The translations under genes were made by a program, and so were the position numbers. Shown here in pieces: positions 53,445 to 63,766 of a DNA stretch of 64,000 bases. The stretch is from the NCBI RefSeq assembly GCF_013373865.1, contig NC_050467.1, positions 31,872,896 to 31,936,895 of the forward strand, read 5' to 3'. The DNA is from Monomorium pharaonis. Taxonomy: Eukaryota; Arthropoda; Insecta; Hymenoptera; Formicidae. The notes beneath the pieces were generated by a model, which did not search any database, had not been told where the DNA came from, and saw nothing but the letters and a program-made list of their open reading frames with translations. Positions within the stretch are counted from its first letter, which is position 1. The number at the start of each line of letters is the position of its first letter.

Positions 53445-53772
53445 CAGCGATTATCATTGTAGTTTCCTTAATTCTAATTACGTGCGATACAGTCAGATTA
53501 AAGTCATTCATAAAACAGTTCATACTGAGCCATATTATCTTTGTTTTAGTCCACATAGTAAAAACCTGTTATTTTGACATGTTAGAAGCACAACTATTGT
53601 GCTACGTTTATTTTCTTTCCAATATTATTATTTTAAGGCTCAACATAACATTCCTAATTTCTTATGCATATTCAATGCACTTCTTAGTATCATGGCTTTA
53701 TCAGTATCATTGCAAGTGCAATCTCCACTCGATGAAGGGGATACGCCAAGCTGGAGGGGGCAACATGCACGA
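53423..53772 (+). CDS. Small hydrophobic ORF 3 in E7 (about 116 aa, cut by the hAT MITE)
   Basis: MFASIRVAAIIIVVSLILIT and two further hydrophobic stretches (FILSHIIFVLVHIV, YVYFLSNIIILRL). It is open to the hAT insertion at 53773, after which the frame enters foreign sequence. AT-rich composition favours hydrophobic codons, so coding is not proven. Confidence 0.3.
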
Positions 53773-53935
53773 TAGTGATGGGCGATACAGTATCGATATT
53801 ACAAATATCGATACTTCAATACTCAAATATCGGTATTTTTGTATCGATACTTTATTATTCGATATTTTGGCATATCGATCCCTGAATATCGATCTTCGAT
53901 ACACCTATGAATGTGGTCTATTCGACGCTACAGAC

Positions 53936-54060
53936 CTAGTTTACACCGAGCACTTGGTACGCGTATCAAATAGTAAATAACTAGTGAATGTGTTTAATCA
54001 TTGGCTGATCAGCTTAAATTCACTACTTGATACGCGTACCAAGTGCTTGGTGTAAACTAG
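53936..54060. mobile_element. 125-bp foldback MITE inside the hAT element
   Basis: Ends CTAGTTTACACCGAGCACTT and AAGTGCTTGGTGTAAACTAG pair over about 36 bases. Next to it (54070-54150) a palindromic AAATGCTTCGAAGCATTT is found twice. No clear TSD. Confidence 0.6.
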
Positions 54061-54339
54061 AGCATTAACTACAAATGCTTCGAAGCATTCTTAGATTGGT
54101 TAACTCATAAAATTCTTTGTTCTAATTGGTTAATCAAATGCTTCGAAGCATTTGTAAAAATCAAATGGATCGCATCTGTTTGTCAGATTAGCGTTTTCGA
54201 TCAGCCTGGGTTAATTGCTCCGGGAGCGATTAATGACGTCACAAGGCCAATTACAGCTATTCTTCCGAAGAAGGGAATAACTGTGATTAGCCAGTTCTAA
54301 CTTACATTATATTTAGGATGTATAACATAATAATCTGTA

Positions 54340-54530
54340 CCCAGATAGCACAAAATATTTATAAAATGTTTATAAGAAGGAAAAATATTTATGATAAATA
54401 TTTTGTACATATTTTTATGTCCGATTTGTCAGGTATAAAAAAAGTATATATATTCTTTAAAAAATATTTTTTGAAAATAAATTTGTAAGATATATATGAA
54501 TATTTATGATAATATTTTGTGCTATCTGGG
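54340..54530. mobile_element. 191-bp Tc1/mariner-like MITE
   Basis: Ends CCCAGATAGCACAAAATATT and AATATTTTGTGCTATCTGGG, TSD TA at 54338-54339 and 54531-54532. The end motif recurs at 37916, 38080 and 39663. Confidence 0.75.
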
Positions 54531-56549
54531 TAATAACAAATGTAATAATAAACAAATTCAATATTTTAGTTATTCTAAGTTTCAATTAGTTATTCTAAGT
54601 TTAATATAGAAAATAAGTTAATATAGGTTTAATATAGAAAATTCTCAAATAAGAGATAAATACATACTATTTACATAATATTTGTGATTTTTAAATTAAA
54701 TGCAATATACCCAATGTTATTTTAAATTAATATTTTGTTTATGTAATTTTCAAGTATCGATATTAATGATATCGATACAAGACGTTCGATATTTTCTGCG
54801 TATCGATGTTTTTATCCACGATACATATCGATATGATGTATCGATACTTTTAGCTTGTATCGCCCATCCCTAATGCACGATGCCCACAGCGCAACCAGAC
54901 CGCGCAGCCGAGCAAGCCGCGAGGAGTGGGAGCCTCAGGAAAGTCCCGCGACCGGGGGAAACCGACGCCACGCGCGGTTGGCGCAACCCGACGGGAGGGG
55001 GAAACCCAAGCGCTCCCGGCAGCGGCGTGATGGAAAATGCGTGCGATTGGCGGATCCCGACGGGAGGGGGTAGCATCTCTCTCCCGAGTATAAAGACGCG
55101 TCCCGCGAGCTCTCAAGAGCTTTCGTGCGCCGGATCTTTCAGCATTAACAACGCGGACAACTGAAAAGGAGTTTTTGCGCGCTTTAACGATCCTTGAGCT
55201 AACATCTCGAGAAACATAAAACGAGATATCGCGAGTGCGAATGTTCCGTGCTATGCACGTTAAAGTAAAGAGCTTTCGCGCGCAGGAATTCATGGCGACA
55301 ACACCGCGAACGACCAAGTTAAGAGTTTTCGCGCGCTATACGTATCCGACAGCCAAAGTCACGGAAAGCGAGATACGTGACTTAGCGAGTGCGATCGTTC
55401 CGTGCTATGCACGTTAAAGAGAGTGAGCTTTCGCGCGCAAGATATAACCATCTCTTCGTTAAGAGAGTTCGAGCGTGCGTGCGCAAGTGATAAAAAACAC
55501 ATTAAATCAACCGAATGCGAGTAGGTTGGATTTTCCCGAGTTTAATAAGTGCGTTTACTCGTTTGTGAACAAGCGCCGCGTTCGGGATATATGTGACAGA
55601 TGTGACATTGGCAAATCTAAATAAAGATACTATTTGTTATTTGTTACGAAAAAACAATCTAGTGTTATCTCTCACTTACCTGCATACCAGACAGAGTGTC
55701 CGTTCCTGAGCCTGTGCGATTCCGGGTATCCTAGAAAAAGGAAATCCTATTAACAAACGGGACCGCGGGTAAACCTGAAAATAAAAATATACTTACCTGG
55801 CGAAGTTCCTGTGGGACGACGAAGGCGATCCTGGATGATCCTGAGACGACGGCGGCACCTGAAAGAAAAGAGAAAAGGAATTAGTAATAAGTTCGTTCGA
55901 AGTTCGTGTGTTGTGAATTTCCTCTGGGATATAATCAAGCTAGTGGTAGCTGTCCATCCGACGGAAGCAACACCGACGTGCGTTCCGGCGTTCCTGAGCA
56001 GAGCGGCGATTCCGGGACACCACACCTTGCCTCTTGATAAGGATAAAGGGGCTGGCGACTGTGAAAACCTGCAACAAAAGGTTTGTGAGTCTTTACTTGT
56101 CAAAACTCGTGAGTCACGTCATTCGGAAATCCGGTCACAACGTAACCTAAAATGCTTAAAAATCAATCGTTTACTAAGATACAATCATTTCTGTTGATTG
56201 CACTTTAAGTGTAATGTAATTGCACTTTGAGTGCAAAAGCGAAAATATGCTAATTTTGAATAAAACACCGAAAATACAACTCGGTGCATCACTACGGACC
56301 GTCTACACTCATTTCCTATTGGCCGAGACGACCACAGAGGGGAGAAAGCGGCTCCCGCGTGCAGACAGGCGCGAGATGGCGCGCATTGGCCAACGAGCAC
56401 GGAGTGGGGGAAGCGCGGCTGCCCGAGAAGCGTCCCAGCGACATCGGACGCGGATTGGCGGAGGAACAAGGAGTGGGGAGACAGGACGGCGTCCCGTATA
56501 TAATCAGGGGGAAAGAGCTCTCGTGAGCTTTTCCCGCTCGATTTTACTG

Positions 56550-56969
56550 CACGGAAAAAAATATTTAGTTGGATCAATCAGAAATCTGGATATATTAACC
56601 AGATCGTCTGGTAAAATATGGACGATCCATACTTTTGTTTAAGTTAATCAGACAAATTTGGTAACGCGTTTCTGATAAAGACAACCAGACAAGTTTGGTG
56701 ACTTATATTATGGTTTAAGTAACCAAATAAATCTGGTTGAATTCTGGTGAAAATGACTACATTGTTAGTTGTAATATGATGGTAATATCTTATAAATATA
56801 ACTAGACTTCTGATTGAAGAAACAAGTATAGTGTAGTTCATTTATCCAAAGTACAAATAACAAAATGTTTTCTAGCAATTATAAAGAATATTTATTTTAT
56901 ACTTTCTTTTACAATAACAAAATAATAATTACAATAATTATATATTATACATATATATAACTTATAAGT
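56550..56969. repeat. Left terminal and subterminal region of the CMC-like transposon
   Basis: An 11-bp inverted repeat, then TTTAGTTGGA shared with the right end. ACCAGATCGTCTGGT is palindromic. Several AACCAGA/TCTGGTT variants follow to about 56760. These are likely transposase binding sites. Confidence 0.6.
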
Positions 56970-59486
56970 TTACAAGGCAAATTTAGTTGCTACTAACAAA
57001 TTGCCGCTCAATGGCAAACGTGCTACTATCGCAGGAAAAGGGTTAAACAAATGAGATATATTTACAGCGGTTAAGCCTACGGCATCCTGAACTTCGAAAC
57101 CATGTAGGTTTTCATTAAATCCTATGGTATACATATTTTGACATACTAAACACAAATCATCGCTTTCATTGCATAAAATTTTTTGTATAATGCCAAATTG
57201 GGGAAGATCATCTAAAATATCAATAACTACACAGAGATTAGGTTTGTATATTATACCTCTATGCTGAACCCAAGTAGTTTCCATGCATTTTCCAGTGAAA
57301 GTAGGGGATAAAGAACTTTTAATTAATTGATATTCGTCAATTAGAAAAATGGGACCAATAAAAACAATAGGTCCCATTTTCTGATTTTCACATAATATAG
57401 TGTTAGATAAAAACCTGTGACATAAATTGAGCTGTTCTTTTACGATTAATGTATGAGTAATATTTTTGCGAGAACAAGTTGCATTTGCAGCAAGTTTAAG
57501 TAGACGATTTTTAGATTCAAACCGCATAACACTTAAATGAGATAAAGGTCCGCTTTTTTTCATTACTGTTTTATAATGAGTTAAATTGTGATGTTTACAT
57601 TTAAGATTGTCACAGAAAAGAGACATATATTTTTCGTTATGTTCTGCAACTAATACTTCTAGTAATTCAGCACATTCTTTCTGAAGGTATTTAGCATTAA
57701 CAATGTCATGTATCTTGCGTAAACTCAAAAAATATTGCCATACATCATCATGAGGTACATCCTCGCCAACAAGAAAAGGAAAAAGAAGTAAAAAATTACT
57801 CATTTCACTTGCTGAAAATTTTAAATCCTTTTTTCTTATTTCGTTATCAGTTATAAGAGGTGGCTTGTTTGTTATATTATTGGAGCCATAATCAAATGCT
57901 TTAAGTCGTTCATTTAGACAGGATAAAGAAATTTTTTTGGTTTGAATTATATAGTGATACAAAATGTGAGCCATCCCATATTTATAGACACCTTCATCGA
58001 GATCATGCATCTTGTCTACCATGGCATTAGAAGTTACATGAAAGTAATCAATTTTGTTCCATATACTATTTTGTTTGATGCCACTATCTTTAAAACTTTT
58101 AGTTTTTATGTCATCATTATAATTAATTTCAGTTCTTAAAAGATTTTCTTTCTCAATAACACACGAATGAGCTTCATTTTGTGACATTTTGCACAAACGA
58201 CAATAGTATGTGGCATTGAATCCTTCAGCAAAATCTAATGCGGAATTTAATCCCAAATTGTCTCCCAAAATAAGGCCTAAAGCAAAAAATACTTGAATAA
58301 AACCAGTCTTTGTTGGAATATATAAACCTTTTCTCTGTAAATCATTTATTTCATCAACGAGAATACCAAAGATACTGCTATTTTGAAATTGATTTCTATC
58401 CGCCGAATGAAAAAGTAAGGCAAGGAAAATGTTATTTAGTTGAGAAGAAACCTGAGGAGGCATACAAGGTATAGAATAAAAAACAGCACCAAGCTTTTGA
58501 ATAGTAGCATGAGAACCGAGAGGGTTATTTACCTCGAAATCGTCAAAAAAAAGAAAAAGAGGGATAACAATTTTATCCTTATAATACAGTTGCTTTTTTC
58601 TTTGCCATATTTCACCTTGAATAAAATTTGATAACAATTCTTTCTCATTCTCTAAACTTTCCATGTAGTTAAGAATAATATCCAATACTCCCGAAAGAGA
58701 TAATAACTGTTGTAAGACTGCTTTTATAGATATAAATTTAGCTTTGACATCGCACATTTCTTTTCTAATACAACCATTAATAAGTTTCTCATCAAAGCGA
58801 CTTCCAACAACATAATCTGTCGCCTGTATAAAATGTTTAGTAGAAAACAAATTTTTAAATCTTTGGTATTCTGTTTCCATAGACATAAATGGTTTTGTAA
58901 GAATATTTAGTCCTTTCTTTATTCTAATTAATACATTTTCATCGACAGACACATTCTTCAAGTCATTCATAATGGAAGGTATCACAAATGATGATATATT
59001 ATTGAGAAGATCATGCATCTCATCCACTATTATTTGAATAATATTCCGTGGAAGGCCTGGAGTGGCATACAGCTTACTAATAAAAGACATGACAAAATCT
59101 TGTACCGAAGTACTTGTAGCTAATTCAAATGATTTGGTATTGTCATCAATCAAAGATACTGCATCATCAATCACATCTTGATTGTTAATTGCAGCGGCCA
59201 TATTCTGATCGTCGCAATCAGGCACGATACCGTTGTTAATATTACTCTCTTCGTTTGATTTGTAATTAGAATGTAGTACAGAGGGTACTTTGTGAAATGA
59301 TATCAAATGTCTGCGGAAAGTACGCCATCCTTTAAAATCTCGATAACATTTTTTTTCTGGACACATAATCTTTTCATTAATATTCCATTGATGACATATT
59401 TGAATGTGAAGATACAATGCCTTAACAGATGCAAATGCATTATACTTACAATCTTTGACAATACATCGAACCATGGTGACAATCAC
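56970..59486 (-). CDS. Transposase-like protein with C2H2 fingers (838 aa)
   Basis: Two C2H2 fingers at about residues 8-33 (CIVKDC...H-x4-H) and 42-67 (CPEKKC...H). The middle part carries FDDFEVNNPLGSH near 315, LILGDNLGLNSALDF near 405 with a following C-x2-C (CRLCKMSQ), and NAMVDKMHDLDEGVYKYG near 490. Acidic residues in these three blocks are candidates for a DDE-type triad, and the M-H-D-x-x-E-G box resembles that of EnSpm/CACTA transposases. A Cys/His-rich C-terminal part (LKCKHHNLTHYKTV) may bind metal. The frame is intact. Start at 59486 is the first ATG. It lies 146 bases downstream of the spliced gene and is likely cotranscribed or separately initiated. Confidence 0.75.
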   Translation of the reverse strand: MIVTMVRCIVKDCKYNAFASVKALYLHIQICHQWNINEKIMCPEKKCYRDFKGWRTFRRHLISFHKVPSVLHSNYKSNEESNINNGIVPDCDDQNMAAAINNQDVIDDAVSLIDDNTKSFELATSTSVQDFVMSFISKLYATPGLPRNIIQIIVDEMHDLLNNISSFVIPSIMNDLKNVSVDENVLIRIKKGLNILTKPFMSMETEYQRFKNLFSTKHFIQATDYVVGSRFDEKLINGCIRKEMCDVKAKFISIKAVLQQLLSLSGVLDIILNYMESLENEKELLSNFIQGEIWQRKKQLYYKDKIVIPLFLFFDDFEVNNPLGSHATIQKLGAVFYSIPCMPPQVSSQLNNIFLALLFHSADRNQFQNSSIFGILVDEINDLQRKGLYIPTKTGFIQVFFALGLILGDNLGLNSALDFAEGFNATYYCRLCKMSQNEAHSCVIEKENLLRTEINYNDDIKTKSFKDSGIKQNSIWNKIDYFHVTSNAMVDKMHDLDEGVYKYGMAHILYHYIIQTKKISLSCLNERLKAFDYGSNNITNKPPLITDNEIRKKDLKFSASEMSNFLLLFPFLVGEDVPHDDVWQYFLSLRKIHDIVNAKYLQKECAELLEVLVAEHNEKYMSLFCDNLKCKHHNLTHYKTVMKKSGPLSHLSVMRFESKNRLLKLAANATCSRKNITHTLIVKEQLNLCHRFLSNTILCENQKMGPIVFIGPIFLIDEYQLIKSSLSPTFTGKCMETTWVQHRGIIYKPNLCVVIDILDDLPQFGIIQKILCNESDDLCLVCQNMYTIGFNENLHGFEVQDAVGLTAVNISHLFNPFPAIVARLPLSGNLLVATKFAL

Positions 59487-59632
59487 AGCAATAAATGTAT
59501 GCTTTAAATAAACTACTAAATAATATAACTAATATAAGTATAGTTCAACAAATTTAATGAAATAAAACTTAAAAAAATCAGTAGCTGAAAATCATAATAC
59601 GTTTACTACTAGTTACAACATAAAAAAACTTC

Positions 59633-61136
59633 TTACTTTTCGGAAAAAGCTTTCAACTGTTTACTTACTTGAGGTATAACTTTATCCCACTGAGTATGTA
59701 ATTCATATAATGCAAATTGCAAAAAATACCAAATATTTTCACATTGAGGAGAATATTCAGCGTGTAAAGCATGCACGCACTTAAAGCATACATCTATTGC
59801 CGTGCGAATATCATCGAATCTGTAATAATTTTTGTCTATTACGACGTAAAAGTCCTTGCATAATGATAAAGTTGAGCCTACAGCAACAACAAGCGGTTGA
59901 ACTTTTGTTTTCAAAGCTTGGGCTCTGCATCTAACTCTTTCTAAACTCGGCTCCAAATCATTCATTACCTACATAGTAGAAAAAACTTTATGAAAGGACT
60001 GATACAAACATTAATTTACATACGAAAAAAATTGTCATTGCTAGTTGAATTAATAAATTATTAATAACTAACTTTAACATGAAGAATAAATCCATCTATC
60101 ATTTCCTGAGTACTTGGCTTCCACTTTTTTCTATTTGCTAGTGGTACAGGTACTGGAGTAAATAGATGTCCTAAGTTTAGCATAAGGCACAAATCAGAAT
60201 CTCCTAAAAATAGAAATTACTTTTTAAAAAAATCAATATCATTTGTATTGCAATACAGAGTTAATGTATATTCTTCATTAAACATATAGAAAGAATTTTA
60301 TGCAAAAAATATATATTAATGTGTGTAAATGTCACATTAATGTTTTCATGGCACTTTTTACTATTGAAATTATTCTATTTGACGGACAATACCTTCAATA
60401 GATAATAACAGTGAAACTTTCCTTGTGAATTCTCCCCACCTACTCCACATTCGTGTGTCGTACTCAGGATATAATTTTTTAAAGTCTGATAGAAGCTAAA
60501 AAGTTTACAACAAAAAAAATGGTTTTTTATCATTCATTAAACATTTTTATATTTTGGAAGATTTATGCAAATGTATCGGACACTTACTAACTGGAAGCCA
60601 GTTGCTAACTGAAGAGCACTATATTCAGTTATATAATCATACACACTACTTGTTCCCTGTCGTAGCTGCGCCAATCTAACATCACGAGTAGCATCCCATT
60701 TTTCTTTTACTTCTTCGTATGGTTCTTTATGAGTACGAAGCCACTCAAGCATTCCACTCAAATCATCATTTAAAGTTACAACTGTAAAATAATAAATTGC
60801 TCATACTTTACATAATAATAGCAATTTTTTGAAAATATATAATTTAAAAGATTTTAAATATATATATATATATTTTATTAATTTATTTTATTTTATTTTA
60901 TGAAGAATCTAACCTGGTTCATTGTTTGTCGAATTTGAAATTTTTTGTCTTAAACCACTTTTACGTAGTTCTTTTACATAATTTGTATATTTATCGTACA
61001 ATTTGCCTTTGGCATTTACTTTCTTGTCAGAATGCTTTTTATAAGGAATATAATATGTCTCCTGTACAAAAAATATGATAAAAAAGGCGTAATATAAAAA
61101 AAGAATATAAGGATTATAAGATATAAGGAGATATAA

Positions 61137-61186
<50 letters not shown>

Positions 61187-63053
61187 TATGTCTCCTTATT
61201 ATACATATAGAAAGCCATATTACTAACTTGAATTTCTCCTGGAATAGCGTCCTGTATTTGCAAGGCTAATTCTTGCCATCGTCTATGACTTACTCTAATA
61301 AATACATATATCGTATTATTATTAACAATTATTTAAAAAGCACATTAAATAAATAAATTTTATCTGTTAAGATAAGTATAAAGTACAAACAGGTCAAAAA
61401 TTCTAATATAAGCAATCGAATATCTCGTAAACGAAGTAAAGTGTTTTAAAACATAAAGTTTAAGACAAAAGTATCATAATCATCTCTTAATATATAATAA
61501 GTAATAAAGATAGCAAACGCACCCTAAAGTTCAATTTACCTTTTGTTCTCGTTTTCTTTTAACTCATTTTTAATAATGGCTAAACACAGTTTGCTTCTTG
61601 CTGCGTCCTTTTGTTTATAACTACAAGTACTATTTAAAACAGTTTTGGCAGCTTTTGCATCTAAATCAGTATCACAGAGTTGTGTAATAACCTAATAATA
61701 ATTGAAAAAATTATATATTTACATAAAAGAAAAAATATAACACATTTATAAAAATATACTTTCAAAAAGTACATATGTATAAGATAAGTAATAATATAAT
61801 AAAAAATATAATAATAAAATAAATAGTACAATAATAAAATAAATTAATTAATAATTTTCGTACATTTTTATTATTAATAAATTAAAAATTACTGACTTTA
61901 CTTACATTTGTTGTAGAATGTATCTCTTCTGTCTGCTCTCCTCCTTCTTCATTCAAAGTGATTACCTAATAAATATGCAAAATGTAAAAAATGATGACGA
62001 AAGATGTATGCAAACACATTTTAAATTTTACATAAAGTAAGTTATTATTACTATTAAGAAATTAGTTTATAAAATGTATATTTAAAATGTTATTAAAAAT
62101 TAATTTTTAATATTTATTTAAAAAATTTATTTGTTTGACTTACGTTTAATACTGTTTCTTTTATAACAGTGTTATCAGTGTCATAAACATCATTGTTATC
62201 AGAAATTACAATTGGAGGATTTAAAGAATCGTTTTCTGTTGATATGTCATTTATTAAGGATGATGCTTGTGAAGAGATTAATTGCTAAAAATAATATTCT
62301 TAAAATATTAATTGCTAAAAGTAATCTAATTATCATCAACATACACTCTTTATATTTAAATAAAAGTAATAGTGAAGTAACAATCCAAAAGTTATTATTA
62401 GAATATTTGCAAGAAAAAGTATAAAATATACAAAAAAATTGTAATATTTGCACAGAACAAAATATTGTAAATATACATACCAAAAATACTGTCAATACCT
62501 GTGTAAGTAGATCAGCCTTATAATGGTCTAATTTATCACAAAATTTGATTCTAGGTCCTATCTTTGGTATTATAGTCTGAAAGTCGGAAGGCTTCATAAT
62601 TTTCAAAGCTGTATAATCAATTTCATTTGCTAAAAAAAGAATAATTTTAGCGCTAATGCTGATAAGAGTCTTGTTGAACTAATTGGACACACACACACAC
62701 ACACGCACGCACACACGCACGCACGCACACATACAGACAGACAGATGTAAACTAAACCACAAATCATAATACAAAAAAAGATCTATTGTGTATATCAACA
62801 TAATAAAGAAGTATTTTCGAAACAACATTTGTTTTACTTTTTAGTTTATGAAAAAAAATATGAATAAGAGGCAAACAAATGCATCTGTAAAAAAACTGTT
62901 AATAGCTTGCTAATACTGACACGTTATAATCTAACAATGTAGTATGCTTCCGAAATCGAACTTTTATCATATCAAAATATACAAACCTTTAAAGATGTCA
63001 ATATAATCTTCAAATCCCCATTCACGAAGTAAATCGCATGTTTTATCATCCAT
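59633..63053 (-). CDS. Spliced accessory gene with N-terminal SAM-like domain (11 exons, about 510 aa)
   Basis: Exons (minus strand, some approximate): 63053-62987, 62629-62499, 62284-62144, 61970-61911, 61691-61540, 61298-61230, 61061-60915, 60775-60588, 60496-60395, 60206-60073, 59968-59633. All inferred introns are GT-AG and the phases join in one open frame. The first two exons give LLREWGFEDYIDIFKANEID and KPSDFQTIIPKIGPRIKF, a SAM-like fold used for protein-protein contacts. Later exons include RRWQELALQIQDAIPGEIQ and YYIPYKKHSDKK, then a helical C-terminal half. It could be a second transposition factor, as CACTA elements often encode one; that is inference. Splice sites were read by eye. 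Confidence 0.7.
61144..61184. repeat. (AT)n microsatellite in an intron
   Basis: About 20 AT dinucleotides within an intron of the spliced transposon gene. A (CA)n run also occurs at 62690-62730. Confidence 0.9.
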
Positions 63054-63092
63054 TTTTAATATATAATCGTTTTTGAGGTTATTTTTATCCAA

Positions 63093-63157
63093 CAACACGT
63101 CCACAACACGTCCACAACACGTCCAACACGTTTAACACGTCCAACACGTCCACAGTC
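63093..63157 (-). promoter_or_regulatory. Clustered GGACGTGTT repeats upstream of the spliced gene
   Basis: On the minus strand GGACGTGTT (or AACGTGTT) occurs about six times, 40-105 bases upstream of the start codon at 63053. It may be a promoter or protein-binding array. Confidence 0.45.
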
Positions 63158-63186
63158 CAAATTTATGATTTTTGTGAGGAAACTCA

Positions 63187-63400
63187 CGACAGTGTTTCCA
63201 GTCTCGACTCTTTTCACAGCAGCGTGCTGTAAGTGGAGAGGATAGCGAACAGCTTGGTCGACGGCACTCGACTATCTGCTGTTTCCTTTTCTCTCGAGCT
63301 GTCTCCTTCATGGAAAAAAGACAGCAGATAGTCGATTGTCGATCGCTTGCTGCTGTAAAAGATTTGAGACTGGAAGCACTGCTTACGATCATCAAATGAA
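63187..63400. repeat. Imperfect ~210-bp inverted repeat near the right end of the transposon
   Basis: TCGACTATCTGCTGT near 63265 pairs with ACAGCAGATAGTCGA near 63322, and CCAGTCTCGACTCTTTTC pairs imperfectly with the stretch at 63355-63380. It lies between the promoter repeats and the subterminal sites. Confidence 0.55.
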
Positions 63401-63766
63401 ATAAGAACTGCGCGTATAATTCCGATGCAACATCCACACACGGTATCCAATGAACTGTTACGGATATTGTAACAAAATATTCTGGTTGGTTACCAGAATA
63501 TTTTATTATAATAACCAAAAATTGTGTTTAATTGTATTAACTATACATATCATGTTTATCTATCTATGTTATATAGTTATAATAACCAGACACTTAGATA
63601 TTATAACTAGATTAGTAATAATCAAAATTTTACCATTGTCACACCTAAATATTCTGGTTGGTTACCAGAATATTTTATTATGATAACCAGAAATTCTATT
63701 TAGTCCAACTAAATCTTGTTGAACCAAGCATGTCATGTTAATATAACTGTGCTTGTTTTTTCCGTG
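63401..63766. repeat. Right terminal and subterminal region of the CMC-like transposon
   Basis: Two copies of a ~50-bp block starting TATTCTGGTTGGTTACCAG at 63479 and 63649, further AACCAGA motifs, then TCCAACTAAAT (the mirror of the left TTTAGTTGGA) and TTTTTTCCGTG. Confidence 0.65.

Larger units (their letters stand above)
53773..54872. mobile_element. 1100-bp non-autonomous hAT element
   Basis: Ends TAGTGATGGGCGATAC and GTATCGCCCATCCCTA, TSD ATGCACGA at 53765-53772 and 54873-54880. The 8-bp duplication and short imperfect ends are diagnostic of hAT. TATCGATA motifs cluster near both ends, as subterminal transposase sites do. No transposase. Smaller MITEs are nested inside. Confidence 0.9.
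52798..56139 (+). mobile_element. E7: solo LTR of family F with a hAT MITE inside
   Basis: Starts TGAAACCGTCCCCCAGG, ends AATCCGGTCACA, with TSD ACGT at 52794-52797 and 56140-56143. Without the MITE it is about 2.2 kb. It has the same plan as the E6 LTR: ORF3-like tail, tiny membrane ORFs, TATA (GAGTATAAAG near 55087), splice-like and CCTGA-rich part, and a CTGGCGACTGTG motif near 56051. It is much more diverged from E6 than the two E6 LTRs are from each other. Confidence 0.85.
56550..63766 (-). mobile_element. Two-gene DNA transposon, CMC/EnSpm-like, apparently intact (7217 bp)
   Basis: Terminal inverted repeats CACGGAAAAAA at 56550-56560 and 63756-63766, TSD TG (56548-56549, 63767-63768). 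The unoccupied site is seen in the 5' LTR of E6 at 43689-43692 (ACTGCGCT). Subterminal CTGGTT/AACCAG motifs are abundant at both ends, including two copies of TTCTGGTTGGTTACCAGAA (63481 and 63651). CAC termini, 2-bp duplication, subterminal repeats and the M-H-D-x-x-E-G box of the large protein point to the CMC group. Both genes read from the minus strand and have no visible breaks. Confidence 0.8.

Noticed and set aside
53773..53980. Continuation of the hydrophobic E7 frame to 53980
   Set aside because: The last ~70 codons come from the hAT MITE and are not part of the original frame.
63132..63518. 128-codon minus-strand frame at the right end of the transposon
   Set aside because: It overlaps the inverted repeat and promoter repeats, has no recognisable motif and is not joined to the spliced gene.
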